From positions 1-55,359 of the forward strand of contig VFZU01000025.1 of NCBI GenBank assembly GCA_016870995.1: 55,359 bases of DNA, given 5' to 3'. Positions 18,893-27,251 of the stretch are shown here, piece after piece. The DNA is from Acidobacteriota bacterium (GTDB taxonomy: Bacteria > Acidobacteriota > Terriglobia > Bryobacterales > Bryobacteraceae). The stretch's first letter is position 1. Every line of letters starts with the position of its first letter. The notes under the pieces were generated by a model. It was not told the DNA's origin, searched no databases, and saw only the letters and a list, made by a program, of their open reading frames with translations. The position numbers and the translations under genes were made by a program.

Positions 18893-19438
18893 TCAGCGCG
18901 GATAATGCGCGTCATTCTGAATTTCGAGAATCTGCTTTGTGTGACGGGCATTGTGAGCAGCGGCGAGAAGCAGCCACTGCACGCCATCGAGAGTTGTGTA
19001 CTTGCCCTGGGAAGCCGCCTTGATGGGCTCACTTTCGATACAGCGGGCCCGCAGCCAAGCTTCGTTGGTGAGGAGCGCCTGCATTCGTGAAGAATTGGCG
19101 GCCAGCTTCTCGAACAGTTGTTGAGAGGGCACTGCGCCCGATGGCATCAGAAATTGAGGCGCGCTGGCCTTATGGCTGCGATCTGGGAATACAGCCAGCG
19201 TGAACGCGTCGACTTCAACAGTAGGTGCTGGTTCTGGGCTGGGCGGTGCCTGTGAAATCTGATCCTGAATGGGGCCAAGAATCATCTCCTCAGCCATCAC
19301 AAGGTGCTGAAGAATCTCCTGGATCGACCAGGCTTCGCTGGAGGGCTTGAATTGCATTTGCGCCGGGCTGAGGTTGGCTGCGGCGGCGCGGAGAGAGTCA
19401 AAAGTTTCGGCCAGATAGGCGGTTGCTGTAAGGGTCAT
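18893..19438 (-). CDS. DinB superfamily protein
   Basis: The 181-residue protein shows the DinB-2 pattern: a helix with LSPAQMQFKPSSEAWSIQEILQHL holding the first His near residue 40, and LLAAAHNARHTKQILEIQ with two His near the C-terminus. Members are putative metal-dependent transferases; the substrate is unknown. The ATG at 19438 is chosen, but no clear ribosome site precedes it. A TTG at 19474, directly after the ttcA stop, would add 12 basic residues. It is downstream of ttcA on the same strand. Confidence 0.75.
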   Translation of the reverse strand: MTLTATAYLAETFDSLRAAAANLSPAQMQFKPSSEAWSIQEILQHLVMAEEMILGPIQDQISQAPPSPEPAPTVEVDAFTLAVFPDRSHKASAPQFLMPSGAVPSQQLFEKLAANSSRMQALLTNEAWLRARCIESEPIKAASQGKYTTLDGVQWLLLAAAHNARHTKQILEIQNDAHYPR

Positions 19439-19474
19439 ACAAGTACGACGAGTGAGCTTCCGCGATTTCGACAA

Positions 19475-20266
19475 TCAGGCGTTGGAAAGAATCGGGAAGG
19501 GGCCGGAGGTGACTTCGGTCTCGTCGCCTTCATCAGGGTCGAGGTAGCGGCTGTCGAGCAGACGCTGGTGCTTGACGTTGCCCATGGCGCTGAGCAGTGA
19601 ATCCTTGAGATTGGGATGTTCCTGTTCGAGCTCGCCCATGAAATCGCGGAGGCTGCGGCGGACGGTGCCGGTCTTCTGCGAGCAGCCGCAGGGAATTACT
19701 GGACAGCCGAGGGATTGGGCGTAGGCTGTGGTCATCGATTCTGGGACGAAGACCAAAGGCCGGATGAGGCGGAAGTCTTTGTTCTTCGAATAAGTGATGG
19801 CCGGCAGCGAGCTGAGCGCACCGGTGAACATGGCGTTGCGTAGTAGCGTTTCGCAGAAGTCGTCGGCGGTGTGGCCGAGGGCGATGACGTTGGCACCAAG
19901 AGTTTTGCAATGTTCGTAGACGGCGCGGCGGCGGAAGCGGGAGCAGAGATCGCAGCCGTGATCAGGCTCATCATCGATGAGGCGGAGGCTGGAGGCGTCG
20001 GTGAAACAGTGCCACTCGATGCCGCGGTCGAGCAGGAATTGGCCGTAGGGAGCGATCGGGGCGAGGAACTTGCCTTGTTCGATCGTGAAGGCGCAAACGC
20101 TGAACTGGATCGGGGCGCGACGTTGCAAGGCGAGCAACGCCTCAAGCAGAGTGACCGAGTCTTTACCGCCGGAGACACCGACGGCGACGCGATCGCCTTC
20201 GCGAATCATTTTGAATTTGGTAACCGCTTCACCGACTTTGCGAAGCAGTGCTTTCTCGAGGTCCAA
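19475..20266 (-). CDS. ttcA: TtcA-type tRNA cytidine 2-thiolase
   Basis: TtcA adds sulfur to cytidine 32 of tRNA using ATP and an Fe-S cluster. The 263-residue protein has the PP-loop VGVSGGKDSVTLLEAL (around residue 28), CDLC near residue 124 and PCGC near residue 204, which match the cluster-binding Cys pairs, and LGHTADDFCETLLRN. The length fits the family. It follows the sigma/anti-sigma cluster on the same strand with about 20 bases to the 75-residue gene. Related TtuA-like enzymes cannot be fully excluded, but the N-terminal zinc fingers of that group are absent. Confidence 0.88.
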   Translation of the reverse strand: MDLEKALLRKVGEAVTKFKMIREGDRVAVGVSGGKDSVTLLEALLALQRRAPIQFSVCAFTIEQGKFLAPIAPYGQFLLDRGIEWHCFTDASSLRLIDDEPDHGCDLCSRFRRRAVYEHCKTLGANVIALGHTADDFCETLLRNAMFTGALSSLPAITYSKNKDFRLIRPLVFVPESMTTAYAQSLGCPVIPCGCSQKTGTVRRSLRDFMGELEQEHPNLKDSLLSAMGNVKHQRLLDSRYLDPDEGDETEVTSGPFPILSNA

Positions 20267-20285
20267 GCTTTTATTATCGGCGAGA

Positions 20286-20513
20286 TCAGTGCGCGGCAGT
20301 CAAGCGTACGGCTTCGTAGTGGCTGAGATCGAGGCCTTGGGCTTCGAGTTGGGCCAGGCAAGCGGCGGACGTGGTGGCGATGGCGCGGATCTTTCGCAGG
20401 GGCAGACGATGGGGATCGTAGAGTTCGAGCGCGACCCAGTAGCCGGTGAGAGCTTCGCGGAGCGGGAGGCTCAATTCTTCAGGGGCGTGACCGAGGGCGG
20501 CATCCAGCTTCAT
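20286..20513 (-). CDS. Small conserved-looking protein of unknown function
   Basis: A 75-residue soluble, mainly helical protein that begins KLDAALGHAPEELSLPLREA and has ELYDPHRLPLRKIRAIA in the middle. I do not recognise it. The coding case rests on its start, which overlaps the stop of the upstream gene by four bases (ATGA), its place in a same-strand run between the secreted protein and ttcA, and the lack of a better frame. The role may relate to the sigma/anti-sigma operon, but that is only position. Confidence 0.6.
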   Translation of the reverse strand: MKLDAALGHAPEELSLPLREALTGYWVALELYDPHRLPLRKIRAIATTSAACLAQLEAQGLDLSHYEAVRLTAAH

Positions 20514-21604
20514 TGGCGATTGAGCTCTTCGATGAGGGCTTCCACACCACGGCGGCGATAGATGTCAGCAAGGCGCTGCTCTTCGAGGCTACCCGGGATC
20601 ACTTTGGCCAGGCGCGCAGCATCACGGAAAGATCCAGGGGGAACCCAAAGATCGCCATTGGCAAACTCGACCTGCTGGACAAAGCCAGTGAGGTTTTCGA
20701 CCTTGAGAGGGATGCCCTGGGGGCGATTGAGTGTGACGCTGGCCGAGGGCTGAACGCTCGCAGTGCCGTTCGGCTTCATCGTCAAGGTGGCAGGCAAGGA
20801 GCCAGCGGCAAACTCGCGCCCTTCCTGATCTCGAACCAGCAAGCCGAGTTCGATCGAGCGGACTTCGCGTTTGTCGCGGTTCGCGAAGGCGAGCTCGAGA
20901 ATTTGCAATTGATTGCCAGCCGAGACGGCGACAGCCTTGACGCCCTCGACAGGGATGCCGGGCTGGGAAAGGAAGGCGGTCTCGATCGAGCGCGCGTTGG
21001 GAAGAGCGGCGGCCGAGCGGGCCATGCGGACATCGAGCTTGGGGCGCGAGTTTTCGCGGGCGAGGATATCGACCATGGCGCGGCGCAGAGCATCGTCGCC
21101 CTGGCGGGCCAGAATGAGCTTGAGATGCTGGCGGTCACGGCGGGCTTCGAGTTCCCAAGCCGTGAGCTGCCGGCGGCTGCCGAGGCGGTTAGGGCCAAAG
21201 AAGGACATGTCCTCAAACAGGACACCGTCGAGTTGAACTTGAACGAGCGAGGGGCTGGAGCCGCTGTTGGGCTGGAGCAAGCGCAGGTCAATCTTGACGG
21301 GGAACTCCTGGCCCGGATAGACATCGAGACTTGGAACCGAGACGCTGGCCTTTCCACCAGCGGCGACTTCCTGCGAGCTGACCTGGAGGCTGATGCCACG
21401 CAGGCGGAGGCGGCTGTTGTTCTTGAGCTTGAGCGAGGTGCGGACATCGACCATGTAGGCCCCGCCGCGAGGAATGGCGCGGGATTCGCCCCAGCCGGAA
21501 CTGACGACGGAGACCGGGGAGTCTGCAGGAAAGTTCACGCGCAAGCCGTCTTGTGCGACAAGGCTGGCCGCGAAACAAACGGAGATGGCGGCGCTATTCC
21601 ACAT
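20510..21604 (-). CDS. Secreted protein of unknown function in the ECF sigma operon
   Basis: A 364-residue protein with a signal peptide (WNSAAISVCFAASLVAQ). It has two beta-rich parts, one near residues 20-130 with PGQEFPVKIDLRLLQ and one near 235-320 with IELGLLVRDQEGREFAAG, resembling immunoglobulin-like folds. A helical segment (ELEARRDRQHLKLILARQG) lies between them. No catalytic motif is visible and I do not recognise the family. Its start overlaps the anti-sigma gene by 11 bases, so it is part of the sigma/anti-sigma transcript and could be the envelope sensor or a target of the regulon. Confidence 0.65.
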   Translation of the reverse strand: MWNSAAISVCFAASLVAQDGLRVNFPADSPVSVVSSGWGESRAIPRGGAYMVDVRTSLKLKNNSRLRLRGISLQVSSQEVAAGGKASVSVPSLDVYPGQEFPVKIDLRLLQPNSGSSPSLVQVQLDGVLFEDMSFFGPNRLGSRRQLTAWELEARRDRQHLKLILARQGDDALRRAMVDILARENSRPKLDVRMARSAAALPNARSIETAFLSQPGIPVEGVKAVAVSAGNQLQILELAFANRDKREVRSIELGLLVRDQEGREFAAGSLPATLTMKPNGTASVQPSASVTLNRPQGIPLKVENLTGFVQQVEFANGDLWVPPGSFRDAARLAKVIPGSLEEQRLADIYRRRGVEALIEELNRQ

Positions 21605-22208
21605 AGACCTGACTCACTGTGACCTGACCGGAATCCTGATCAACGGCTGAAGCGCGGACGCTGCCATCGAGGCTGACTTCGAACCTGCCGGCAGGTGCGG
21701 AGACGTTGCGCAGCATCAAGCCGGTGCCGCGATTCTCAAGGCCAACTCCGTGTTCGTCACCACGGAGCACGACTGCACCGCTGCGCACCTGAGCGATGGC
21801 CGAGGGACCGTGTCGCAAATAAGATTGAGCACCGGGGCCGGTGAGGAACCAGCCAGTAATCACGATGGCTGTCATGGCTCCTGCCGCAGCAAGGCCTCGC
21901 CAGGACATCGCCTCATGTTGGACTACAACGGGGCTGACTTGCCCGGCATCGCGATGAATTTCTTCTACTTCAAGCCCCAGACGGATGTTGCCGAACATTT
22001 CGGCTTCGAGCTCGTCCCACTTCATCGAGCGGGGCAGCTCAAAAGCTGCGACGGCGGATTTGACGCGTTGCTGGTCTTGCCGGTATTCGGCGACGCGGTC
22101 GCGGCAGGTCTTGCAAAAAGTGAGATGGAGGCGGGCACGCAGATTGGCGAACCCGGAAAGGTCTCCCCGGGAGGCCAGGGCGATTTGCGATTCGTCGAGA
22201 TGTTTCAT
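21594..22208 (-). CDS. Anti-sigma factor, zinc-finger type
   Basis: The 204-residue protein has an N-terminal HLTFCKTCRDRV segment (HX3CX2C), the zinc-binding anti-sigma signature, in the first 40 residues. A single membrane helix follows (AAAGAMTAIVITGWFLTG, about residues 108-125), then an outer beta-rich domain of ~75 residues. It should hold the co-encoded ECF sigma factor at the membrane until a signal arrives. Its ATG overlaps the sigma stop by four bases (ATGA), which supports the partnership and about equal synthesis. Confidence 0.88.
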   Translation of the reverse strand: MKHLDESQIALASRGDLSGFANLRARLHLTFCKTCRDRVAEYRQDQQRVKSAVAAFELPRSMKWDELEAEMFGNIRLGLEVEEIHRDAGQVSPVVVQHEAMSWRGLAAAGAMTAIVITGWFLTGPGAQSYLRHGPSAIAQVRSGAVVLRGDEHGVGLENRGTGLMLRNVSAPAGRFEVSLDGSVRASAVDQDSGQVTVSQVYVE

Positions 22209-22768
22209 TGGGCCTCCTTTCGTTGTTCGTAAATGGCGCGGAATTTGGTGCGCGCGTTGGCGATGTGCGAGCGGACGGTGGCTGGCGAGCAGCCCAGGAT
22301 CGCGGCCACTTCGCTGGCCGGAAGGTCCTCTACGTCCCGCAGCACCAAAGCGGTGCGCTCGCGTACGCTGAGCGCCTCAAGGCAATGATCGAGATAGGCG
22401 GCCTCTTCGGCGCGGAGCATCTCTTCGTCAGCCCGACGCTCTGACGGGTCTGGCAAAGGTTCGGGCAGAGAGTCGATTTCAGTGAAGTTGACACGGGCCT
22501 TGCGGCGGAGAAAGTCGATAGCCGTGTTGCTGGCCACGCGACCCAGCCACTGGGCCGATTTGTCGCCGTCCTTCAGCTGGTCTTTTCGTTGCAATGCTTT
22601 GATGAAGGTGTCCTGCGTGAGATCCTGCGCGTCGGCAACATTTCCCACAATTCGATAGATCAGGGCGAATACACGGCGAAGATTTTCGCGGACGAAGCGG
22701 TCTTGCAGCTCACGCTCGGCGGCACTAGGGCTCGAATTCGGCACTGAACTGGTGGACATAGGTCTCAT
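22205..22768 (-). CDS. ECF-family RNA polymerase sigma factor
   Basis: The protein (187 residues from this start) has sigma region 2 (RRVFALIYRIVGNVADAQDLTQDTFIKAL, then WLGRVASNTAIDFLRR) and region 4 (LSVRERTALVLRDVEDLPASEVAAILGCSPATVRSHIANAR). It is a standalone group IV sigma factor partnered by the next gene, an anti-sigma factor. Three in-frame ATGs (22798, 22768, 22759) are possible; GATGAG lies just before 22759. The gene is divergent from the thiolase gene, with a short inverted repeat between. Confidence 0.92.
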   Translation of the reverse strand: MRPMSTSSVPNSSPSAAERELQDRFVRENLRRVFALIYRIVGNVADAQDLTQDTFIKALQRKDQLKDGDKSAQWLGRVASNTAIDFLRRKARVNFTEIDSLPEPLPDPSERRADEEMLRAEEAAYLDHCLEALSVRERTALVLRDVEDLPASEVAAILGCSPATVRSHIANARTKFRAIYEQRKEAQ

Positions 22769-22814
22769 CACAACCGAAGATATCGACGCAAACACCATCT
22801 ATCATTACAAGACG

Positions 22815-22828
22815 TTGGGAATCCCCAA
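22815..22828. promoter_or_regulatory. Inverted repeat in the sigma/thiolase divergent region
   Basis: TTGGGAATCCCCAA has 5-base arms around a 4-base centre. It lies between two divergent genes and could be an operator. No known factor is assigned. Confidence 0.25.
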
Positions 22829-22867
22829 AGTGTGCAATGCGCCGAAACGGGTCTACGATTGAATTAT

Positions 22868-24007
22868 ATGAGACCCGTGTACCTGACCGGGATGGGCAAG
22901 ACCGTTTTTGGGGCTTTGGCCGGGCGGACCTTGAAGGATTTGGCGGTGGAGGCGATCGACGCGTGCGTTGCGGATGCGAAGAGAGACCGGGCCGGAATCG
23001 AGGCCGTTTACGTTGGTAATTTCGACGGGCCGTCCTTTACAAACCAAAATCACCTGGCTCCTTATGTAGCGGGGGCGGCTGGGATTACGGGAGTGCCGGC
23101 GACGCGGTTTGAGGCCGCTTGCGCGTCGGGCGGCAGCGCGGTGTTTCATGCGTTTCACGCAGTGGCGAGCGGAATCTACGAGAACGTGCTGATCTGCGGC
23201 GTTGAGAAGATGACGTCGCAAACGACAGCGAAGGTGGCGCAGATTTTGGCTGGGGCGGGCGATGCGGAGCTGGAGTCGGCGGTGGGGGCGACGTTCCCGG
23301 CGATTTTCGCGATGGTAGCCCGACGGCATATGCATCAGTACGGCACAAGGCGGGAACACCTGGCGGCTGTGGCCGTGAAGAATCACTACAATGCGAGCCT
23401 CAATCCGCAGGCGCATCTGAAGAAAGTGATCACGCTCGAGCAGGCGCTGGCGGGCAAAGTGGTGGCCGAGCCGTTTACAATTTTCGATTGCTCACTGGTG
23501 AGCGACGGAGCGGCGGCGATTTGGATCAGCGCGAGCGAATCGCCGATTCGGGTGGCGGCGTGCGCCCAGGCTTCGGGCCCGGTGGCGCTGGCGGGCAAGC
23601 GAGAGATCACGACACTCGAGGCGACGCGACTGGCTGCGGCGAAAGCCTATGCGCAGGCGGGCATCGGGGCTAGCGACGTAGACCTGGCCGAGGTGCATGA
23701 CTGCTTCACAATTGCAGAGCTGATCGCGATGGAAGATCTTGGGTTTGTGGCAGCGGGGCAAAGCGGCCCTTGGGTGGCAGGCGGTGCAACGGGGATTGGC
23801 GGGCAGCTGCCGGTGAACACCTCGGGCGGGCTGAAGGCGAAAGGGCACCCGATCGGGGCGACGGGTGTTGCGCAGATTTGCGATCTCGCCACCCAGATGC
23901 GGGGTCAGGCCGGAGAGCGGCAGGTGGCGCGGCATCGGACAGGCCTTGCGCAGAACCTTGGCGGCAGCGGGGCCACCAGCGTCGTGACGATTTTGAGAAA
24001 GGACTAG
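22868..24007 (+). CDS. Thiolase (acetyl-CoA acetyltransferase, SCP-x-like)
   Basis: A thiolase-fold enzyme of 379 residues with the nucleophilic Cys in RFEAACASGGSA (near residue 82), VHDCFTIAELIA, and GHPIGATG with the active-site His, followed by the C-terminal NLGG. These features place it with SCP-x/archaeal-type thiolases that often work with a DUF35 partner. It condenses or cleaves acyl-CoA units. The ATG at 22868 is chosen because the family N-terminus (RPVYLTGMGKT) starts there. A small DUF35 gene follows after 3 bases, then an aminotransferase with overlap, so the three form an operon. Confidence 0.92.
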   Translation: MRPVYLTGMGKTVFGALAGRTLKDLAVEAIDACVADAKRDRAGIEAVYVGNFDGPSFTNQNHLAPYVAGAAGITGVPATRFEAACASGGSAVFHAFHAVASGIYENVLICGVEKMTSQTTAKVAQILAGAGDAELESAVGATFPAIFAMVARRHMHQYGTRREHLAAVAVKNHYNASLNPQAHLKKVITLEQALAGKVVAEPFTIFDCSLVSDGAAAIWISASESPIRVAACAQASGPVALAGKREITTLEATRLAAAKAYAQAGIGASDVDLAEVHDCFTIAELIAMEDLGFVAAGQSGPWVAGGATGIGGQLPVNTSGGLKAKGHPIGATGVAQICDLATQMRGQAGERQVARHRTGLAQNLGGSGATSVVTILRKD

Positions 24008-24010
24008 AGT

Positions 24011-24220
24011 ATGCGGCAAGCCACCGTTTACACTGAAACGATTATCCACTCTGCGCCTGAGCAGTTTGCGGCCGAAGCGCCGTATCAGATTGCGCTGGTC
24101 GAGTTGGAAGATTCTGCGCGCCAACTGGTGCGAATTTCCGGGATCCGGGCCGCGATCGGCGACCGGGTGCAGGAAGTCGACAGCCAATCGGGCTATCCCA
24201 TTTTTGAGGTCATTTCGTGA
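24011..24220 (+). CDS. Minimal DUF35-type OB-fold protein
   Basis: Only 69 residues, but APYQIALVELEDSARQLVRISG followed by AIGDRVQEV fits the C-terminal OB-fold half of DUF35 acyl-CoA-associated proteins. The N-terminal zinc-ribbon half (two CXXC pairs) is absent. In archaea and some bacteria, DUF35 proteins bridge thiolase and the next enzyme so that acetoacetyl-CoA is channelled. The position 3 bases after a thiolase supports such a role. The stop overlaps the GTG start of the aminotransferase by four bases (GTGA). Confidence 0.75.
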   Translation: MRQATVYTETIIHSAPEQFAAEAPYQIALVELEDSARQLVRISGIRAAIGDRVQEVDSQSGYPIFEVIS

Positions 24221-25389
24221 AACCTGCTTCGCGTGTCGAGACGCTGCAACTGGAAGGAGCGTTCTCGGTTCTGCAGAAGGCTCGTGCGCTTGAGGCGCAG
24301 GGCCGGCACATTATCCATCTTGAGATTGGCGAGCCGGATTTTGATACGCCGCCGCATGTGATCGAGGCCGGCAAGGCGGCGCTCGATGGCGGGTGGACGC
24401 ATTATGGCCCGACGCTGGGCTATGAGGACTTTCGTCAGGCGATCGCCGCGCATGTGGCCGAGACGCGGGGAGTGCCGGTAGAGAGCGGCGAGGTGTGCGT
24501 TGTGCCCGGCGGCAAGCCGATGATTTTCTTTCCGATTCTGGCTCTGGTGGAACCGGGCGATGAAGTGATTCTGCCGAACCCGAGTTTTCCGACTTACGCG
24601 AGTGCGGTGAGGTTTGCGGGGGCGACGCCGGTTTCGATTCCGCTGGTGGAGGCGAATGACTTCAGCTTCGATATGCAGAGGCTGCGCGATAGCATTACGC
24701 CACGCACCAAGCTGCTGATTCTCAATTCGCCGGCGAATCCGACCGGGGGCATCATTCCGGATGCGGATATCGCCGAGATCGCGCGGCTGGCACACCAGCA
24801 CGATTTCTTTGTGTTCTCCGACGAGATCTACTCGCGCATGTACTTTGATGCCAAGCCGCGATCGGTGATCTCTGAGCCCGGGATGAAGGAACGGACGATC
24901 CTGCTGGACGGATTTTCGAAGACGTATGCGATGACGGGGTGGCGGTTGGGCTACGGCGTGATGCCTCCCATAATCGTGGACGCGATGCAAAAGCTGCTGG
25001 TGAATGCAGTGAGTTGCACGGCCAGCATGGTGCAACGGGCGGGCCTGGCGGCGCTGACCGGAGACCAAGGCGCGGTGGATACGATGATGGCCGAGTTTCG
25101 CGAGCGGCGGCAGTTGTTTGCGGGGATGCTCAACGAGATCCCCGGAGTGAAGTGCCGGATGCCGAATGGGGCGTTCTATGCGTTTCCGAACATCACGGAG
25201 ACAGGGTACACGAGCGAGGATCTGGCACACCGGCTTCTGAACGAAGCAGGCGTGGCTGCACTCGCGGGGACTGCGTTCGGCGAGTATGGCGAAGGCTACC
25301 TGCGATTCAGCTATGCAAACAGCCGAGAGAATCTGGCCGAAGCCGCGCGGCGGATGCGCGCATGGATTGAAGCTAACCCGCGACGTTAA
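24217..25389 (+). CDS. PLP-dependent aminotransferase, class I/II (AAT superfamily)
   Basis: The 390-residue enzyme has HIIHLEIGEPDFDTP at the N-terminus, PTLGYEDFRQAIA, LNSPANPTGGI, VFSDEIYSRM and DGFSKTYAMTGWRLGYG, in which Lys235 would carry PLP. C-terminal RFSYANSRENL supplies the Arg that binds the substrate carboxylate. It is an aspartate/aromatic-type fold-I aminotransferase. Starting with GTG inside the DUF35 stop ties it to the thiolase operon, so an amino-acid-derived or acyl precursor pathway is possible. The exact substrate cannot be read from sequence. Confidence 0.9.
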   Translation: MKPASRVETLQLEGAFSVLQKARALEAQGRHIIHLEIGEPDFDTPPHVIEAGKAALDGGWTHYGPTLGYEDFRQAIAAHVAETRGVPVESGEVCVVPGGKPMIFFPILALVEPGDEVILPNPSFPTYASAVRFAGATPVSIPLVEANDFSFDMQRLRDSITPRTKLLILNSPANPTGGIIPDADIAEIARLAHQHDFFVFSDEIYSRMYFDAKPRSVISEPGMKERTILLDGFSKTYAMTGWRLGYGVMPPIIVDAMQKLLVNAVSCTASMVQRAGLAALTGDQGAVDTMMAEFRERRQLFAGMLNEIPGVKCRMPNGAFYAFPNITETGYTSEDLAHRLLNEAGVAALAGTAFGEYGEGYLRFSYANSRENLAEAARRMRAWIEANPRR

Positions 25390-25429
25390 GCCGACTTTGG
25401 GCTAAGATAGTTTTTCGCAACCACACGCC

Positions 25430-25822
25430 ATGAAGATGCTCCACGCCACGATGCGCTTTTATAGCTACTTGTTCACCTTGTTGATTTCGGTCTTCCTGAC
25501 AGGATTCGGCGCGGTGGCTTACATTTCAGGACTGCACAACTGGAAGATCGACACGTTTATCTGGACAGGGCAAGAGCTGTCGACAGCGATGCTGGCGGTG
25601 GGGATCACCGGTGGCATCAGCGTGCTGCTGGCGTTTTTCAATGTGTTTCGTTATTTGCTGCCGCTGGTCACGCTCGGCTTGTTTGGCCTGAGCGTGTATG
25701 GCTTTATCGTGCAGGGCTACAAAATAGAAGGCCTTGAAGGCCTGCAGTGGTTGCTGGCCTTCATCGTTGGTGCTGGTGGTAGCTTTCTTTGCAGCCTGAT
25801 GGAATTTAAGCGCGGGCGTTAA
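25430..25822 (+). CDS. Small four-helix membrane protein
   Basis: A 130-residue protein with about four hydrophobic segments (YLFTLLISVFLTGFGAVAYI, then near residues 52-70, 73-92 and 103-122) and a basic C-terminal tail (MEFKRGR). No domain is recognised. It follows the aminotransferase by about 40 bases on the same strand. Its stop codon overlaps, on opposite strands, the stop codon of the DUF1501 gene. Confidence 0.65.
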   Translation: MKMLHATMRFYSYLFTLLISVFLTGFGAVAYISGLHNWKIDTFIWTGQELSTAMLAVGITGGISVLLAFFNVFRYLLPLVTLGLFGLSVYGFIVQGYKIEGLEGLQWLLAFIVGAGGSFLCSLMEFKRGR

Positions 25823-27228
25823 GCCCAGAGCTCGTGAATCGGACCGTAGAGGTTCTGTTCTGAGAACGGCACGTATTCAAAGCCTCGACCGAGCGGATCG
25901 TCGCGACGGATCGTGGTCCAATCAATCCCCAAAGCAGAATAGATGGTTGCCTCGATGTCTTCGGCGCGGATGCTGCGATTGCGGCTCCAACCTGGATCGG
26001 TGGTGTCGCGACCATTGGCATCGGTGGCACCGAGGGCGCGACCGCCCTTGATCCCAGCGCCAGCGACCAGAACCCCTTGTTGCAGGAAGTGATCGCGACC
26101 AGCGGTGGTGTTGAGCATGCTGATGGTGCGGCCAAATTCGCCCATGGCGATGATCAGAGTTTCATCGAGCTGGCCGCTTGCCTTCATGTCGCCGAGCAAC
26201 GTGCCGAGGGCCGCATCAAACTGTCGGCCCAGGGAGTTGACGTTGGACGGATTCAGAGCGCCAGTGTAAATGTTGGCGTGGTTGTCCCAACCGCCCACGT
26301 TGACTTGCACGAAGCGGGTGCCGCGGTCGGAGGCAAGCAGGTTGCGAGCGACGATGAGGGCGTTGCCAAAGCCGGTGTTGCCGTAGCGAATGCGCTCGTC
26401 GGCTGAGAAGCGGAAGAGATTGTCGATCTCGGCGCGGTACATCATCTGGCGGGCGTTGGCGTTGAAGGCTAACATTTCGTCGCCCTTGGCACCAAGCAGG
26501 CCGGTGGCGCGGGCTTCGGCATCGATGTCGTTCAGGAGAGCAAAGCGGCGATCAAAGGCAGCCTGCCCGTCGGGATGGATCGTACCCGACGGCGGGTTGC
26601 CGCTGGCGCCAAAGTAAAACGGCGCGACCGAGGGCGGGAAGTAGCCACTGCCCGGGCCACCGCCTGTATTGAGGTTGAAGAACGGAGGCAGGGTTTTGTC
26701 GCCGCCGCGCTGGGCCAATTCAAGAGAGACAACCGAGCCGATGTGTGGCGCAATGCGGGACAGTACACTGACCGGGTTACGCCCGATCTGGACCCAGGTG
26801 CTGGCCAGTTCATGGACAGCAGCCCAGGGCTTCACGCTGCGCAGCAGGGCAAAGCTGTCGATCTGTTCGGCGAGCTTGGGGAACAAGCCGCGAGGCCAGC
26901 GCACGTCGCCGTAGCTGGTGGGCTCGTAGGAAGTGGGCAGCCATGGACCTTCTTTCAAATCGAACGTGTCGATGTGGCTAGGCCCGCCGCCCATCATGAC
27001 GAAAATGACTTTCTTGGCGCGGTTGATCGGCGTTACTGCCGCCTTGGCGACTGTCTCCATCGGCTTGGCAGGCATGAGGAAGTAGCCGCCCACGGCCGAG
27101 CCGAGGTGCTTGAAAAAAGTACGACGGTTAAAGTGAGGGGCTTTCCAGAACCAGGTTCCTTTGACGCCCGACCAGTCGTAGCCGAAGCGATCCTTACCAA
27201 CCGGTTGTTCTCCGTAGATGCGATCCAT
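25819..27228 (-). CDS. DUF1501 protein (exported, sulfatase-like fold)
   Basis: The 469-residue protein shows the DUF1501 pattern: HFNRRTFFKHLGSAVGG (a twin-arginine export motif about 35 residues in), KKVIFVMMGGGPSHIDTFD, GGWDNHANIY, and EFGRTISMLNTTAGRDHF. The fold is related to alkaline phosphatase/sulfatases, but the activity is not established. It is nearly always paired with DUF1549/DUF1553 proteins, as here with 23 bases between the genes. The pair is common in Planctomycetes and Acidobacteria and is thought to act outside the cytoplasm, possibly in polysaccharide use. The ATG at 27228 was chosen over an upstream open stretch. Confidence 0.9.
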   Translation of the reverse strand: MDRIYGEQPVGKDRFGYDWSGVKGTWFWKAPHFNRRTFFKHLGSAVGGYFLMPAKPMETVAKAAVTPINRAKKVIFVMMGGGPSHIDTFDLKEGPWLPTSYEPTSYGDVRWPRGLFPKLAEQIDSFALLRSVKPWAAVHELASTWVQIGRNPVSVLSRIAPHIGSVVSLELAQRGGDKTLPPFFNLNTGGGPGSGYFPPSVAPFYFGASGNPPSGTIHPDGQAAFDRRFALLNDIDAEARATGLLGAKGDEMLAFNANARQMMYRAEIDNLFRFSADERIRYGNTGFGNALIVARNLLASDRGTRFVQVNVGGWDNHANIYTGALNPSNVNSLGRQFDAALGTLLGDMKASGQLDETLIIAMGEFGRTISMLNTTAGRDHFLQQGVLVAGAGIKGGRALGATDANGRDTTDPGWSRNRSIRAEDIEATIYSALGIDWTTIRRDDPLGRGFEYVPFSEQNLYGPIHELWA

Positions 27229-27251
27229 GATGATGATTCCTCCGTTTGCGA

